Assembly (NCBI GenBank): GCA_003133265.1
Contig: PKWQ01000448.1
Location: forward strand, 346 to 17,875
Origin: Acetobacteraceae bacterium
GTDB taxonomy: Bacteria > Pseudomonadota > Alphaproteobacteria > Acetobacterales > Acetobacteraceae
Direction of reading: 5' to 3'
Length of the DNA: 17,530 nt
The notes under the pieces were generated by a model, which ran no database searches, was not told the origin of the DNA, and worked only from the letters and a program-made list of their open reading frames with translations. The position numbers were made by a program, and so were the translations under genes. Positions 1 through 6,959 of this stretch are shown here, piece by piece. How positions within the stretch are numbered: position 1 is the stretch's first letter; each line of letters begins with the position of its first letter.

Positions 1-34
1 TGCCCGCAAGCGGGTGCGATGAACAATGAGACAC
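1..34 (-). CDS. 5' end of an unidentified gene running off the left edge
   Basis: Only 11 codons are in the window. Reading leftward from a GTG at 34-32, the frame gives MSHCSSHPLAG and stays open to the edge. No function can be assigned. The start is chosen because an unusually complete Shine-Dalgarno (minus strand, 51 to 34) places GGAGG seven bases before the GTG. There is no competing ATG near the right spacing. Codons 6 to 10 contain a small stem with a CTTG loop closed by G-C pairs (CCCG/CGGG, positions 3-14), which may matter little. The neighbour upstream is the LLM oxidoreductase gene, which ends at 141 on the same strand, so the 106-base gap probably carries this gene's own promoter. 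The reading is plausible but rests on the ribosome binding site alone. Confidence 0.5.
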   Translation of the reverse strand, partial: MSHCSSHPLAG

Positions 35-51
35 TGGATCACCTCCTTTCT
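35..51 (-). promoter_or_regulatory. Very long Shine-Dalgarno sequence
   Basis: On the minus strand the sequence AGAAAGGAGGTGATCCAG (51 to 34) is the exact reverse complement of the last 18 bases of a typical alphaproteobacterial 16S rRNA (CTGGATCACCTCCTTTCT). Ordinary ribosome binding sites pair over 4 to 8 bases. The spacing to the GTG at 34-32 is ideal, which favours a true ribosome binding site. The neighbouring bases do not resemble 16S helix 45 or a 16S-23S spacer, so this is not the end of an rRNA gene. Confidence 0.6.
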
Positions 52-80
52 GTTGTTGACGATAAAACGGAGTCTGCGCC

Positions 81-119
81 CCGATTCTGATTCACGACAA
101 GCCAATTCTGATTAGCGAC
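81..119. repeat. Imperfect direct repeat in intergenic region
   Basis: Two 18-base units, CCGATTCTGATTCACGAC (81-98) and CCAATTCTGATTAGCGAC (102-119), match at 15 positions. They start 21 bases apart, about two turns of the helix. They lie in the gap between the end of the LLM gene (141) and the start of the partial gene (34), upstream of the latter. Spaced direct repeats on one face of the helix are typical of regulator binding sites, so this is a candidate operator. No particular regulator family is indicated. Confidence 0.4.
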
Positions 120-140
120 GGGGCAATTCGTCCGCCTGCG

Positions 141-1094
141 TCAGATTTTCGCCAGCACCTCGGCCTTGAAGCGTCCCATCTCCGCGATCAACTCGTCCGC
201 CGTCGGGCGCTCGAAATCGATGTCGATCGCCTGCACCCCCAGATCGCGCAACGTTCGGAAATCGTTGACGATATCGGCGTCGGTGCCGGAGAACAGGCGG
301 CGGTTGCCGTCGCTGGCCAGCAGATCGAGCTGCGCGCCATAGCGCTTCACCCGGTAGACCGGCGCCACCGCGTCCGCCGCGCGGCCGGCCTCGATGGTCA
401 ACTGGCGCAGCCGCCCGACCCCGGCCTGATAGCGTGGCAAACTGTCGTAGAGGAATTTCTGGTTGCTGCCGATCGGGTACCAGGCATCGCCCAGCTTCGC
501 GGCACGGCGCAGCGCCGGCGGGCTCTCGCCGCCCACCCAGATCGGCGGCGTGGGTTTCTGTATCGGCTTCGGGTGCAGCACGATGTCGCGGAACTTGACG
601 TATTTGCCATCGAAGCTCGGTGCCGGGTTGGTCCACAGCTCGCGGAAGGCATGAATATATTCGTCGGTCACCGCGCCGCGCTCGGCGAACGGCGTGGCGA
701 CGATGGCGTCGAACTCCGCCTTTAGCCAGCCGGCCCCGACCCCCACCACCAGCCGCCCGCCGGACAGCACATCGATGCTCGCCAGCATCTTCGCCGCCAG
801 CACCGGCTGGCGATGCGGCACCACGATGACGGCAAGCACCAGGCGAATCCGCGAGGTCTTGGCCGCGACATAGGAAACCATCGTCAGCTGCTCGTGCCGA
901 TACAGCGGCTCGGTGGACATGAACTCGCCGGATTCGGAGTAGGGATAACCGGGCGTGGTGACGTTCGGCAGCACCACATGGTCGGTGACGGTCAGATAAT
1001 CGTAGCCCAGCGCCTCGCCAGACTGCGCGATCCGGGTCATCACCTCCGGCTGCGACAGCGGGCCAGTGTTGGGTAGGTTGAAACCGATCTGCAT
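141..1094 (-). CDS. LLM-class (luciferase-like) flavin/F420 oxidoreductase, TIGR03619-type
   Basis: A 317-residue cytosolic protein of the bacterial luciferase-like monooxygenase superfamily, which uses reduced FMN or F420 in a TIM barrel. Visible hallmarks are the N-terminal MQIGFNLPN strand, the early GYDYLTVTDHV segment (residues 30-40), the SGGRLVVGVGAGW loop (111-123), the PFAERGAVTDEYI helix (135-147) and PKPIQKPTPPIWVGGE (175-190), which is strongly typical of the TIGR03619 group. Length is normal for the family. The ATG at 1094 has AGGAG at good spacing. The gene lies 66 bases downstream of the GT-C-like gene on the same strand and may be cotranscribed with it. The cofactor is uncertain: relatives are often labelled F420-dependent, but many proteobacteria lack F420, so FMN is equally possible. 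The substrate is unknown. Confidence 0.9.
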   Translation of the reverse strand: MQIGFNLPNTGPLSQPEVMTRIAQSGEALGYDYLTVTDHVVLPNVTTPGYPYSESGEFMSTEPLYRHEQLTMVSYVAAKTSRIRLVLAVIVVPHRQPVLAAKMLASIDVLSGGRLVVGVGAGWLKAEFDAIVATPFAERGAVTDEYIHAFRELWTNPAPSFDGKYVKFRDIVLHPKPIQKPTPPIWVGGESPPALRRAAKLGDAWYPIGSNQKFLYDSLPRYQAGVGRLRQLTIEAGRAADAVAPVYRVKRYGAQLDLLASDGNRRLFSGTDADIVNDFRTLRDLGVQAIDIDFERPTADELIAEMGRFKAEVLAKI

Positions 1095-1121
1095 CGATAT
1101 CTCCTGGATGGTGTTCTTGCC

Positions 1122-1150
1122 GCCAGCCTGGCCACGCCACCGACGGCGTG
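1122..1150 (-). other. Paired GC-rich hairpins between two genes
   Basis: In the 66-base gap between the GT-C-like stop (1161) and the LLM start (1094) is a perfect 6-bp inverted repeat, CACGCC/GGCGTG (1133-1138 and 1145-1150), with a 6-base loop. Next to it is a compact GCCAG/CTGGC palindrome (1122-1132). Neither has a following T-run, so an intrinsic terminator is unlikely. They could protect or partly attenuate a shared transcript. Confidence 0.3.
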
Positions 1151-1160
1151 AATGCGGCGC

Positions 1161-2792
1161 TCAGGTCGGCGGCAGACCGGCGCAGCCGGCCTCGTCGTGG
1201 CGATACACCTCCAGCCCGTCGAAGGCGTCGATCCGCCGATAATGCGCCCAGGCCCGGGCGAAGTCGGGGTCCGACGCGCTGAGCACGGCGATGTAGTTCA
1301 CCCCCTCGCGCAGATCGACCACCGCCAGATCGGGGCAGCCGGCGATGAAATCGCGCGCCACCCAGTGCCGCACCGGAAATTTCTGCTCCGCCGACGGGTC
1401 GAATTTCACCCGCCACAACTCGCCTTTCAGCGCCCACATCGAGTCGAAGCGCGAAGTCCAGACCACGCCGGTATTGTTCACCACCGGGAAGCCGAGCGCG
1501 ATCCATTCGGAGAAGGCGATATAGCGCCGCGCGTGCTGCTCGCGCACGATCTGCTCCAGCCGCGCCACGGTGGAATGGTCGGGCTGCACCGCCATCTCCA
1601 CTTCCGGCTGCAACCGCTGATAGCTGGCGACCGCGAGGGCGACGACGACGACGACGGCGGCGGCCAGCAGGAAGCTGCGCTGCTTGCCGAGCGGCATCGA
1701 ACGGCGATGCGCCAGGGTGGAACCGATCCAAAGCAGCAGCGCCAGGATGGTCGCGATGGTCGCCGGCAGGCGGTGGTAGAACCAATCCTTGCCGTCGACG
1801 AAGCAGACCACGGTGGAAGCGAGCGCGAACACCACCAGCGTCAGCATCAGGTTGCGCTCGGGCAGCCAGCGCCGGCTCCACCACCACAGCAGCACCGCCA
1901 CCGCCTCGCCGAACAGCAGGCGCAGGCTGTCGCCCAGCAGTTGGAGGAAGGGAACATCGGTGGCGCCATACAACGCCAGCGCCAGCGGCACGGCGCGGTG
2001 CAGGTAATTGGGGCAGGTCAGCAGCACCAGCGCGCCATAGCCGGCGAGCGTCCCCGCCGCGGCCAGCGGCATGACCCAGAACGGCGCACCACGCAGGCCC
2101 CAACCACGCAGGCTCCAACCATGCAGGCCCCATCCTTGAAGGCGGGGACCGCGCAGCAGCGCCAGGCATTCCAGCACGACGAAGGCGGCGACATAGGGCG
2201 GCTTCAGCGCGCACCCGAACCCGGCCAATACGCCAGCGGCCAGCGCCGCCGCCCAGTGCAGGCGGCGCCCGTCCAGCCGGCAGGCATACAGCACCAGATA
2301 CGGCAGGATGGCGGCCATCAGCAGATGCTCGCGCTGGCCAAGATCCATCCCCGGCACCACCACCAGCACCGTCCCAAGTGCCGCGAACGCCGGCAGGCGA
2401 TCGGCGAACAGGCCGGAATAGCCGCGCAGCAGGCAGGCGGCCCAGCCCCCGCAGCCCAGCACGGCGGAGATAAAGAACGGGATGGCGATTGTCTCGGGGC
2501 GGGTATTCATCCACCCGGCGATGCGGATCGGAATGGCCGAGATCCAGATGATCAGCGGCGGATTGACCTCGATCACGTCCACATACAGTTCGCGCCCGGC
2601 AAGCCAGCGCCGGGCGACATAAAGCAGCCAGGCAATGTCGTCTTTCAGCGGCGAGCGGAGGGCCGTGAACAGCACGACCGTGAGGGCAACCAGCAGCAGC
2701 GTCGTGCTGGCCACGGAAATCGCGCGCCGGTTGTCGGCAAGCGCCGGAGCGGTGGCGCCAACCTGTGGACCTGTCCTCGAATGCAGTGTCAT
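1161..2792 (-). CDS. Polytopic membrane protein, GT-C/ArnT-like (putative glycosyltransferase family 39)
   Basis: A 543-residue inner-membrane protein. After a polar N-terminus, the first hydrophobic helix (about 26-44) is followed by a periplasmic loop with an Asp pair (DD, residues 51-52) and VIEVNPPLIIW (about 73-83). This arrangement is typical of GT-C enzymes that take sugars from polyprenyl-phosphate donors and use an acidic residue in the first loop. Many further helices follow, then a soluble C-terminal part of about 130 residues. The ATG at 2792 is preferred because GAGG lies just before it; a GTG at 2831 would add 13 residues. Residues about 215-235 are encoded by a 15-bp tandem repeat giving GWGLH-GWSLR-GWGLR. 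No acceptor or donor can be deduced, and the family assignment is by pattern only. Confidence 0.75.
   Translation of the reverse strand: MTLHSRTGPQVGATAPALADNRRAISVASTTLLLVALTVVLFTALRSPLKDDIAWLLYVARRWLAGRELYVDVIEVNPPLIIWISAIPIRIAGWMNTRPETIAIPFFISAVLGCGGWAACLLRGYSGLFADRLPAFAALGTVLVVVPGMDLGQREHLLMAAILPYLVLYACRLDGRRLHWAAALAAGVLAGFGCALKPPYVAAFVVLECLALLRGPRLQGWGLHGWSLRGWGLRGAPFWVMPLAAAGTLAGYGALVLLTCPNYLHRAVPLALALYGATDVPFLQLLGDSLRLLFGEAVAVLLWWWSRRWLPERNLMLTLVVFALASTVVCFVDGKDWFYHRLPATIATILALLLWIGSTLAHRRSMPLGKQRSFLLAAAVVVVVALAVASYQRLQPEVEMAVQPDHSTVARLEQIVREQHARRYIAFSEWIALGFPVVNNTGVVWTSRFDSMWALKGELWRVKFDPSAEQKFPVRHWVARDFIAGCPDLAVVDLREGVNYIAVLSASDPDFARAWAHYRRIDAFDGLEVYRHDEAGCAGLPPT
2089..2148 (-). repeat. 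15-bp coding minisatellite, about four units
   Basis: Three near-identical 15-base units (plus strand CCACGCAGGCCCCAA, CCACGCAGGCTCCAA, CCATGCAGGCCCCAT, 2089-2133) are followed by a more diverged fourth (2134-2148). The unit is five codons, so copy-number changes stay in frame. The encoded peptide repeats as GW(G/S)L(R/H). It lies in a loop of the GT-C-like protein between hydrophobic helices. Confidence 0.75.
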
Positions 2793-3024
2793 CAATCCTC
2801 GGTTAGCCGGGCCGGAGCCATTGTTTTTCACCCACCCGGAACCGGGCCGGCCAACGCCGGTTTTCGGCGCCGATTCGACAATGCCTATTATGCGCTTTCA
2901 TACAGGCCCTATCGTAATCATAGCCAGAGTTGCGTCCGTTGGCGCCGTGAAAAATGCGCAAGGCAGAAAATAGAAAATCAAGGCGCGGAAATGCTGCACT
3001 GCGAAAAATCAAATCGCCACCCTG
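2793..3024. other. Intergenic region upstream of the GT-C-like gene, partly AT-rich
   Basis: This 232-base gap lies between the SDR stop (3025) and the GT-C-like start (2792). The part from about 2940 to 3015 is clearly richer in A and T than the surrounding genes. A minus-strand CATAAT at 2892-2887 resembles a -10 box, but no convincing -35 box sits at the right distance. I see no strong terminator after the SDR gene. A 69-codon frame here (3012 to 2803) has no recognisable features and is not called. Confidence 0.35.
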
Positions 3025-3765
3025 TCAGACGTGCTGGCCGCCGTTGACGTGCAACTCCGCCCCGGTCACGTAGCTCGCCGCCTCGCTGCACAGAAAATGG
3101 ATGGACGCCGCAACTTCCTCCGGCCGCCCCAGCCGGCGCATCGGCACTTCCCGGTCGGCGAACGCCGCGGTGCCCGGCGAGAGGATGGCGGTATCGATCT
3201 CGCCCGGCGAGATCGCATTCACCCGTACCCCCACCGGCGCGAACTCCGCCGCCATTTCCCGCGTCAGGGTCGCCAGCGCGGCCTTGGAGCTGGCATAGGC
3301 GACGCCGGCATAGGGATGCACGCGCGAGCCGGCGATCGAGGTCACGTTGACGATCGATCCTTTCGCCGCGGCAAGATCGTGGATCAGCCCCTTGGCCAGG
3401 AACGCCACCGCGAACAGGTTCACCGTGAACACCGCCAGCCAGGTCGCGTAGTCGCTCTGCGCCACCCCCAGCCGCGCGCCCTCCGGCCCCTTCGGCGAGA
3501 TGGCGGCGTTGTTGACCAGCGCATCCAGTCGTCCGCCCGGCAGCCGCCGCCGCATCTCCTCGACCCCGCGCGGCAGGGCGTCGATATTCCCCAGATCGAG
3601 TTGCAGGTGATCCTCCGGCCCCGCCAGCCACGGACATTTCGGCGAGAACGCCTGGCGCGAGACGGTGATCACCCGCCAACCCTCGGCGCTGAACTTCTGG
3701 GCCGTGGCATGCCCGATGCCACGGCTGGCGCCGGTCAGCACGAGAACGCGTTGGTGCTTCTGCAT
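3025..3765 (-). CDS. SDR-family NAD(P)-dependent oxidoreductase
   Basis: A 246-residue classical short-chain dehydrogenase/reductase. The cofactor motif TGASRGIG is at 11-18, NNAA at 85-88, the structural Asn in VNLFA at 116, catalytic Ser in NVTSIAGS at 143, and the YASSK pair Tyr157/Lys161. The C-terminus VTGAELHVNGGQHV is typical of a well-conserved alphaproteobacterial SDR group with PFSPKCPW-like and GPEDH segments near residues 40-53. The reaction is oxidation or reduction of an alcohol/carbonyl of unknown substrate. The ATG at 3765 follows GGAGGA about 11 bases upstream; an upstream TTG at 3801 is less likely. The gene sits 82 bases after dctP on the same strand, so it may be the last gene of the TRAP operon and act on the imported compound. 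Confidence 0.92.
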   Translation of the reverse strand: MQKHQRVLVLTGASRGIGHATAQKFSAEGWRVITVSRQAFSPKCPWLAGPEDHLQLDLGNIDALPRGVEEMRRRLPGGRLDALVNNAAISPKGPEGARLGVAQSDYATWLAVFTVNLFAVAFLAKGLIHDLAAAKGSIVNVTSIAGSRVHPYAGVAYASSKAALATLTREMAAEFAPVGVRVNAISPGEIDTAILSPGTAAFADREVPMRRLGRPEEVAASIHFLCSEAASYVTGAELHVNGGQHV

Positions 3766-3823
3766 AAGCGCGATTGTCCTCCGCCGTGCGACGCAGGGCA
3801 AGGGCGCCCGCCGCCGTTCCGTT

Positions 3824-3843
3824 GCCGCGCCGCCGTGCGCGGC
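3824..3843 (-). other. Strong hairpin directly after dctP
   Basis: A perfect 7-bp GC stem (GCCGCGC / GCGCGGC, 3824-3830 and 3837-3843) with a 6-base loop begins four bases after the dctP stop codon. No T-run follows, so a simple intrinsic terminator is unlikely. Such structures after binding-protein genes often block 3' exonucleases and set the ratio of binding protein to the other products, and it may reduce reading into the SDR gene. Confidence 0.45.
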
Positions 3844-3847
3844 ATGC

Positions 3848-4873
3848 TCATTTCACCGCGGCCGCGAAGTCATTGAGCACCTGGGTGCCCGGCAGATGGC
3901 GGGCGTCCAGCGCCTTGGCCCATTCCTGGCCGACCGGGGCCAGCGTGTCGCGCAACTGCGCCTGCTCGGCGGCGTTGAGGCGCCAGAACGAAAGGCCGGC
4001 CTTCTCGGCGTCCTCGAACGCGGCCTGCTCGTTGGCGTCGACATAGGCGCACAGATGCTGGGTGGCTTCGCGGCCGGCCTGATCCAGCGCGGTCTGGATG
4101 TCCGGCGGCAGCGAGCGGAACTTGCGCAGGTTCATCGAGAAGGTGGAGGCGAAGCTGCCGAACGAGGCGTCGCGGGTCATGTAGTGGATGACGCTGAGCA
4201 GGTCATAGGGCTTCAGGCTGATCGCCGGCCCGACCGTGCCGTCGATGGTGCCGCGTTCCAGCGCCTCGCGCATTTCCGGGGCGGGGAAGTTCACCGGGTT
4301 GGCGCCGAGGGTGCGCAGGATGATGTCCCAGGTGCCGCCGGCGCCGCGCATCTTCAGGCCCTTGAAGTCGCTGAGCGCGTGCAGCTTCACCGAGTGGGTG
4401 TTGAGCTGGTACGGCCCGAGATTCCACGCCATCAGGGCGATGACGCCGTTGGGGCGGTATTCCTGCTTGTCGAGGATGCCGCCATGCGTCGCCAGGGCGT
4501 AGAAGCCCTTGGTGCCCTGGCAGGAGGAGGCGAAGTAGCCGGGCAGTTCGGCGACGCCGGCCAGCGGGAATTTCTCCGAGACATAGCCGGGAGCGACATA
4601 GGTGATGTCGGCCACGCCGGAGGTGGCGAGCTTGAGCATGTCGCGGCCTTTGCCAAGCTGTTCGGAGGGGTAGTATTCGAACTGCACCCGCCCCTTGGTC
4701 AGCTCGGTGGCGCGGGCCATGAAGAACTTCGCGCCCTGGATCGACATGTAATGCGTCGTCGGCAAGGTATCCGCGACCTTGAGAACGATCTTGTCCTGGG
4801 CCCAGGCCGGGGCCCAGGCCGGGACGGATACGGCGCACAAGGCGCACAGGATGGCGAGGACGATGCGGCGCAT
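3848..4873 (-). CDS. dctP: TRAP transporter solute-binding protein (DctP family)
   Basis: A 341-residue periplasmic substrate-binding protein of a tripartite ATP-independent importer. It begins with MRRIVLAILCALCAV and a signal peptide ending in duplicated AWA motifs, with cleavage likely after residue 25. The mature part starts DKIVLKVADTLPTTHYM. The conserved ligand-binding Arg of DctP proteins is visible as GLKMRGAGG (Arg176), followed by LGANPVNFPAPEMREALERGTIDG (about 189-212), a hallmark segment. Length is typical. The ATG at 4873 has GGAG eight bases upstream and lies 14 bases after the dctM stop, so the frame further upstream is not coding here. Family members mostly bind carboxylates; the exact ligand cannot be read. 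Gene order dctQ-dctM-dctP, with the binding protein last, is common. Confidence 0.93.
   Translation of the reverse strand: MRRIVLAILCALCAVSVPAWAPAWAQDKIVLKVADTLPTTHYMSIQGAKFFMARATELTKGRVQFEYYPSEQLGKGRDMLKLATSGVADITYVAPGYVSEKFPLAGVAELPGYFASSCQGTKGFYALATHGGILDKQEYRPNGVIALMAWNLGPYQLNTHSVKLHALSDFKGLKMRGAGGTWDIILRTLGANPVNFPAPEMREALERGTIDGTVGPAISLKPYDLLSVIHYMTRDASFGSFASTFSMNLRKFRSLPPDIQTALDQAGREATQHLCAYVDANEQAAFEDAEKAGLSFWRLNAAEQAQLRDTLAPVGQEWAKALDARHLPGTQVLNDFAAAVK
4800..4823 (-). repeat. 12-bp tandem duplication in the dctP signal peptide
   Basis: The 12-base unit GCCCAGGCCGGG occurs twice without interruption (4800-4811 and 4812-4823, plus strand). In the protein it duplicates the four residues PAWA, giving two successive AWA signal-peptidase sites just before the mature N-terminus. 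Confidence 0.8.
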
Positions 4874-4887
4874 GGCGGTCACTCCGG

Positions 4888-6174
4888 TTATTTCATGGTG
4901 TTGGGCAGCCACATCACAACGCCCGGGAAGATGACGAAAAAGATGATGGCGAGGATGTGGGCGATGAAATGCGGCCAGATCCCGGCAAACACCTCGTCGA
5001 CCGGGCTGCCGGTGTAGCGGGCGACGACATAGGCGTTCATGCCCACCGGGGGCGTGATCATGCCGACCTCGGCGGTCAGCACCAGGATGACGCCGAACCA
5101 AATCGGGTCGAAGCCCAGTTGCTTGACCAGCGGCACCATGATCGGGACCGTCAGCAGCAGAATCGCCACCTGATCGAGGAAGCAGCCCAGAGCGAGCTTG
5201 AGCAGCAGGATCAGCGCCATGATCACGTACGGGCTGACCGGCAGCGCGGCGATGGTCTCGACGAACACCTGGGTGGCGCGGGTCAGGGTCAGCGCATAGC
5301 CGAAGATATGCGCGCCGAGGATGATCATGGTGATCATCGCCGCGGTGCGGGCGGCGTTGGCCACCGCATTGCTGAACAGCGCCATGGTGAGGCGGCCGCG
5401 AACCAGGGCGATCATGCAGGCGCCGAAGGCGCCAAGACTGGAGGCTTCGGTGGGGGTGGCGAGGCCGAGATAGATCACCCCGGTAACCAGGGCGATCAGG
5501 ATCAGCATCGGGCCGGTGACGTGCAACGAGGCGAATTTCTCCCGCCAAGTATAGCTTTGGCCCAGCGGAGCGCGTGAGGGGTCGCGCCAGACCAGCAGCA
5601 TCACCGTGCCGGCGATCAGCAGGGTGACGAGCAGGCCGGGCACCAGACCCGCCATCAGCAGCTTGGCGATCGACAGCTCGGTGAGCAGGCCGTAGAGCAC
5701 CAGCGCCAGCGCCGGCGGAATGAGCATGGCCAGCGTGCCGGAGATCGCCACCACGCCGTTGGCGAGTTTGCGCTCGTAGCCGTGCCGCAGCATCGCCGGC
5801 AGCGAGATGGAGGCAAGCGTGGCGGCGCCGGCGGTGCTGGAGCCGCAGATGGCGCCGAAGCCGGCACCGGCGAAGGCGGTGGCGATGGCCAGACCGCCGC
5901 GCAGCCGGCCGACCCAGATCACCATGCTGTCGTACAGCTCGTCGGCGATGCGGCTGGCGATGACGAACTCGGCCATCAGGATGAACATCGGGATCGACAG
6001 CAGCTCGTAGGTGGAGACGGTGGAGAACGGGGTGGTGGACAGCACGCCCATCACCGTGTCGGTGCCGCCGAGCAGATAGAGGCCGGCGAGGCCGGACACG
6101 CCCATGGCGAAGGCGATGGGCATGCCGATGGCCAGCAGGGTTATCAGGGCAGCGAAGATGGTGCCGGTAATCAT
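4888..6174 (-). CDS. dctM: TRAP transporter large permease (DctM family)
   Basis: A 428-residue inner-membrane protein with about 12 transmembrane segments, the ion-coupled transport subunit of the TRAP system. Family signatures seen are GSSTAGAAT (111-119), LPAMLRHGYERKLANG (125-140) and GTLAMLIPPALALVLYG (146-162) in the first half, and a repeated-topology second half with EVGMITPPVGMN near residue 380. Length matches the family (about 425-430). The ATG at 6174 lies 10 bases after the dctQ stop, and the stop at 4888 is 14 bases before dctP, so the three genes form one transcription unit. The ribosome binding site is weak (GAAGAA-like), which fits translational coupling to dctQ. Confidence 0.95.
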   Translation of the reverse strand: MITGTIFAALITLLAIGMPIAFAMGVSGLAGLYLLGGTDTVMGVLSTTPFSTVSTYELLSIPMFILMAEFVIASRIADELYDSMVIWVGRLRGGLAIATAFAGAGFGAICGSSTAGAATLASISLPAMLRHGYERKLANGVVAISGTLAMLIPPALALVLYGLLTELSIAKLLMAGLVPGLLVTLLIAGTVMLLVWRDPSRAPLGQSYTWREKFASLHVTGPMLILIALVTGVIYLGLATPTEASSLGAFGACMIALVRGRLTMALFSNAVANAARTAAMITMIILGAHIFGYALTLTRATQVFVETIAALPVSPYVIMALILLLKLALGCFLDQVAILLLTVPIMVPLVKQLGFDPIWFGVILVLTAEVGMITPPVGMNAYVVARYTGSPVDEVFAGIWPHFIAHILAIIFFVIFPGVVMWLPNTMK

Positions 6175-6184
6175 GTTTTGTGGA

Positions 6185-6754
6185 TCATTCTTCGTGGCTG
6201 AAGCCGGTATGCACGCGCGGACGGCGGTGCGGGGCGATGCTCATATCGCCGGTCAGCACGGCAATCAGGTTGGCGGCGAGATCGACGAGGATGCGCAGCA
6301 GCAGCAACACCGCGCCGACCGGAACCAGCAGCAGGGCGGGCCAGCGCGGCCAGGGGATTGTGCCGGCGAGCTCGTCGCCATTGCTCCAGGCGTCCATGAA
6401 CACATCCCAGCCGGCGCTGCCCATCAACGCCATGAACAGCGCCATCAGCACAAGGCAGAGCAAGGCGAGGCTGGCGCGCAGGCGCTCGGGCAGGCGGCGC
6501 ACCACCATGTCCACGCCGATATTCTGGCCCTGGCGCTGGGTGGCGGCGATGGCGAGGAAGAAGATGGCGACCATCAGATAGTCGGCGATCAGCGTGTAGG
6601 CCCAGATCAGCGGCGCATTCAGGGCGTAGCGCATGGCGACGTCGGTGGCGGTGATCAGCACGATGGCGACGAAGCAGACCCCGGCCACGGCCATGCTGGC
6701 CCGCTCGAGCCCGAGCAGCACGCGTGAGATCATGGCAAGCGCGGTTGCCAGCAT
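6185..6754 (-). CDS. dctQ: TRAP transporter small permease (DctQ family)
   Basis: A 189-residue inner-membrane protein with four hydrophobic helices (roughly 18-37, 50-72, 93-115 and 135-160). It is the small subunit that pairs with DctM. The stretch WAYTLIADYLMV (51-62) followed by QRQGQNIGVDMV (73-84) is the usual DctQ pattern after helix 2. The ATG at 6754 is preferred over an upstream start at 6820 because AGGAA sits four bases before it and the extra 22 residues would be polar and atypical. It is the first gene of the operon, with a candidate promoter about 40 bases upstream. Confidence 0.92.
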   Translation of the reverse strand: MLATALAMISRVLLGLERASMAVAGVCFVAIVLITATDVAMRYALNAPLIWAYTLIADYLMVAIFFLAIAATQRQGQNIGVDMVVRRLPERLRASLALLCLVLMALFMALMGSAGWDVFMDAWSNGDELAGTIPWPRWPALLLVPVGAVLLLLRILVDLAANLIAVLTGDMSIAPHRRPRVHTGFSHEE

Positions 6755-6794
6755 CGGTTTCCTTCCCTTGGCCGGGCTTTGCGCCCTTATCGAA

Positions 6795-6822
6795 ATCCTA
6801 CGGACGCTACCGGAACGCACAA
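6795..6822 (-). promoter_or_regulatory. Candidate promoter of the TRAP operon
   Basis: On the minus strand, TTGTGC (6822-6817) is separated by 16 bases from TAGGAT (6800-6795). The -10 matches the consensus at 4 of 6 positions and the -35 at 3 of 6. It lies about 40 bases before the dctQ ATG in a 205-base gap otherwise without recognisable features. The same TAGGAT hexamer appears in the candidate promoter of the ABC operon. Confidence 0.3.
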
Positions 6823-6959
6823 GGGGGACTGCCCCGACATTTCCCGTTTGGCCGGCTTGCCATGGCTGCGCCCGGACCGCCGACCATCATCGGCTGGCAG
6901 GCGGCCGGGAGCATTGCGCCGCGCGGGCCTGGCTTGCCGCGCCGGCTATTTCGACCCGA

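Noticed and set aside
31..51. 3' end of a 16S rRNA gene
   Set aside because: Only 18 bases match; upstream bases do not form helix 45 and downstream bases do not resemble a 16S-23S spacer. The spacing to a GTG on the other strand explains the match better.
1630..1670. GAC/GCG trinucleotide run as a regulatory or unstable repeat
   Set aside because: It encodes a Val/Ala-rich transmembrane helix in the GT-C-like protein and is ordinary codon repetition.
112..2514. An 800-codon open frame on the minus strand spanning two genes
   Set aside because: It is rich in Arg, Ala and Gly with no family motifs and overlaps two well-supported genes in another frame; it is a by-product of high GC.
2803..3012. 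A 69-codon minus-strand frame in the gap after the SDR gene
   Set aside because: No ribosome binding site, no motif, and composition not distinguishable from chance.
1152..3047. A 631-codon plus-strand frame opposite the GT-C-like gene
   Set aside because: His-, Gln- and Arg-rich shadow of the real minus-strand gene, with no recognisable domain.
4874..5548. Upstream extension of the dctP frame to 566 residues
   Set aside because: It lies antiparallel in frame to dctM coding sequence on the same strand and lacks motifs; the signal peptide and GGAG site fix the start at 4873.
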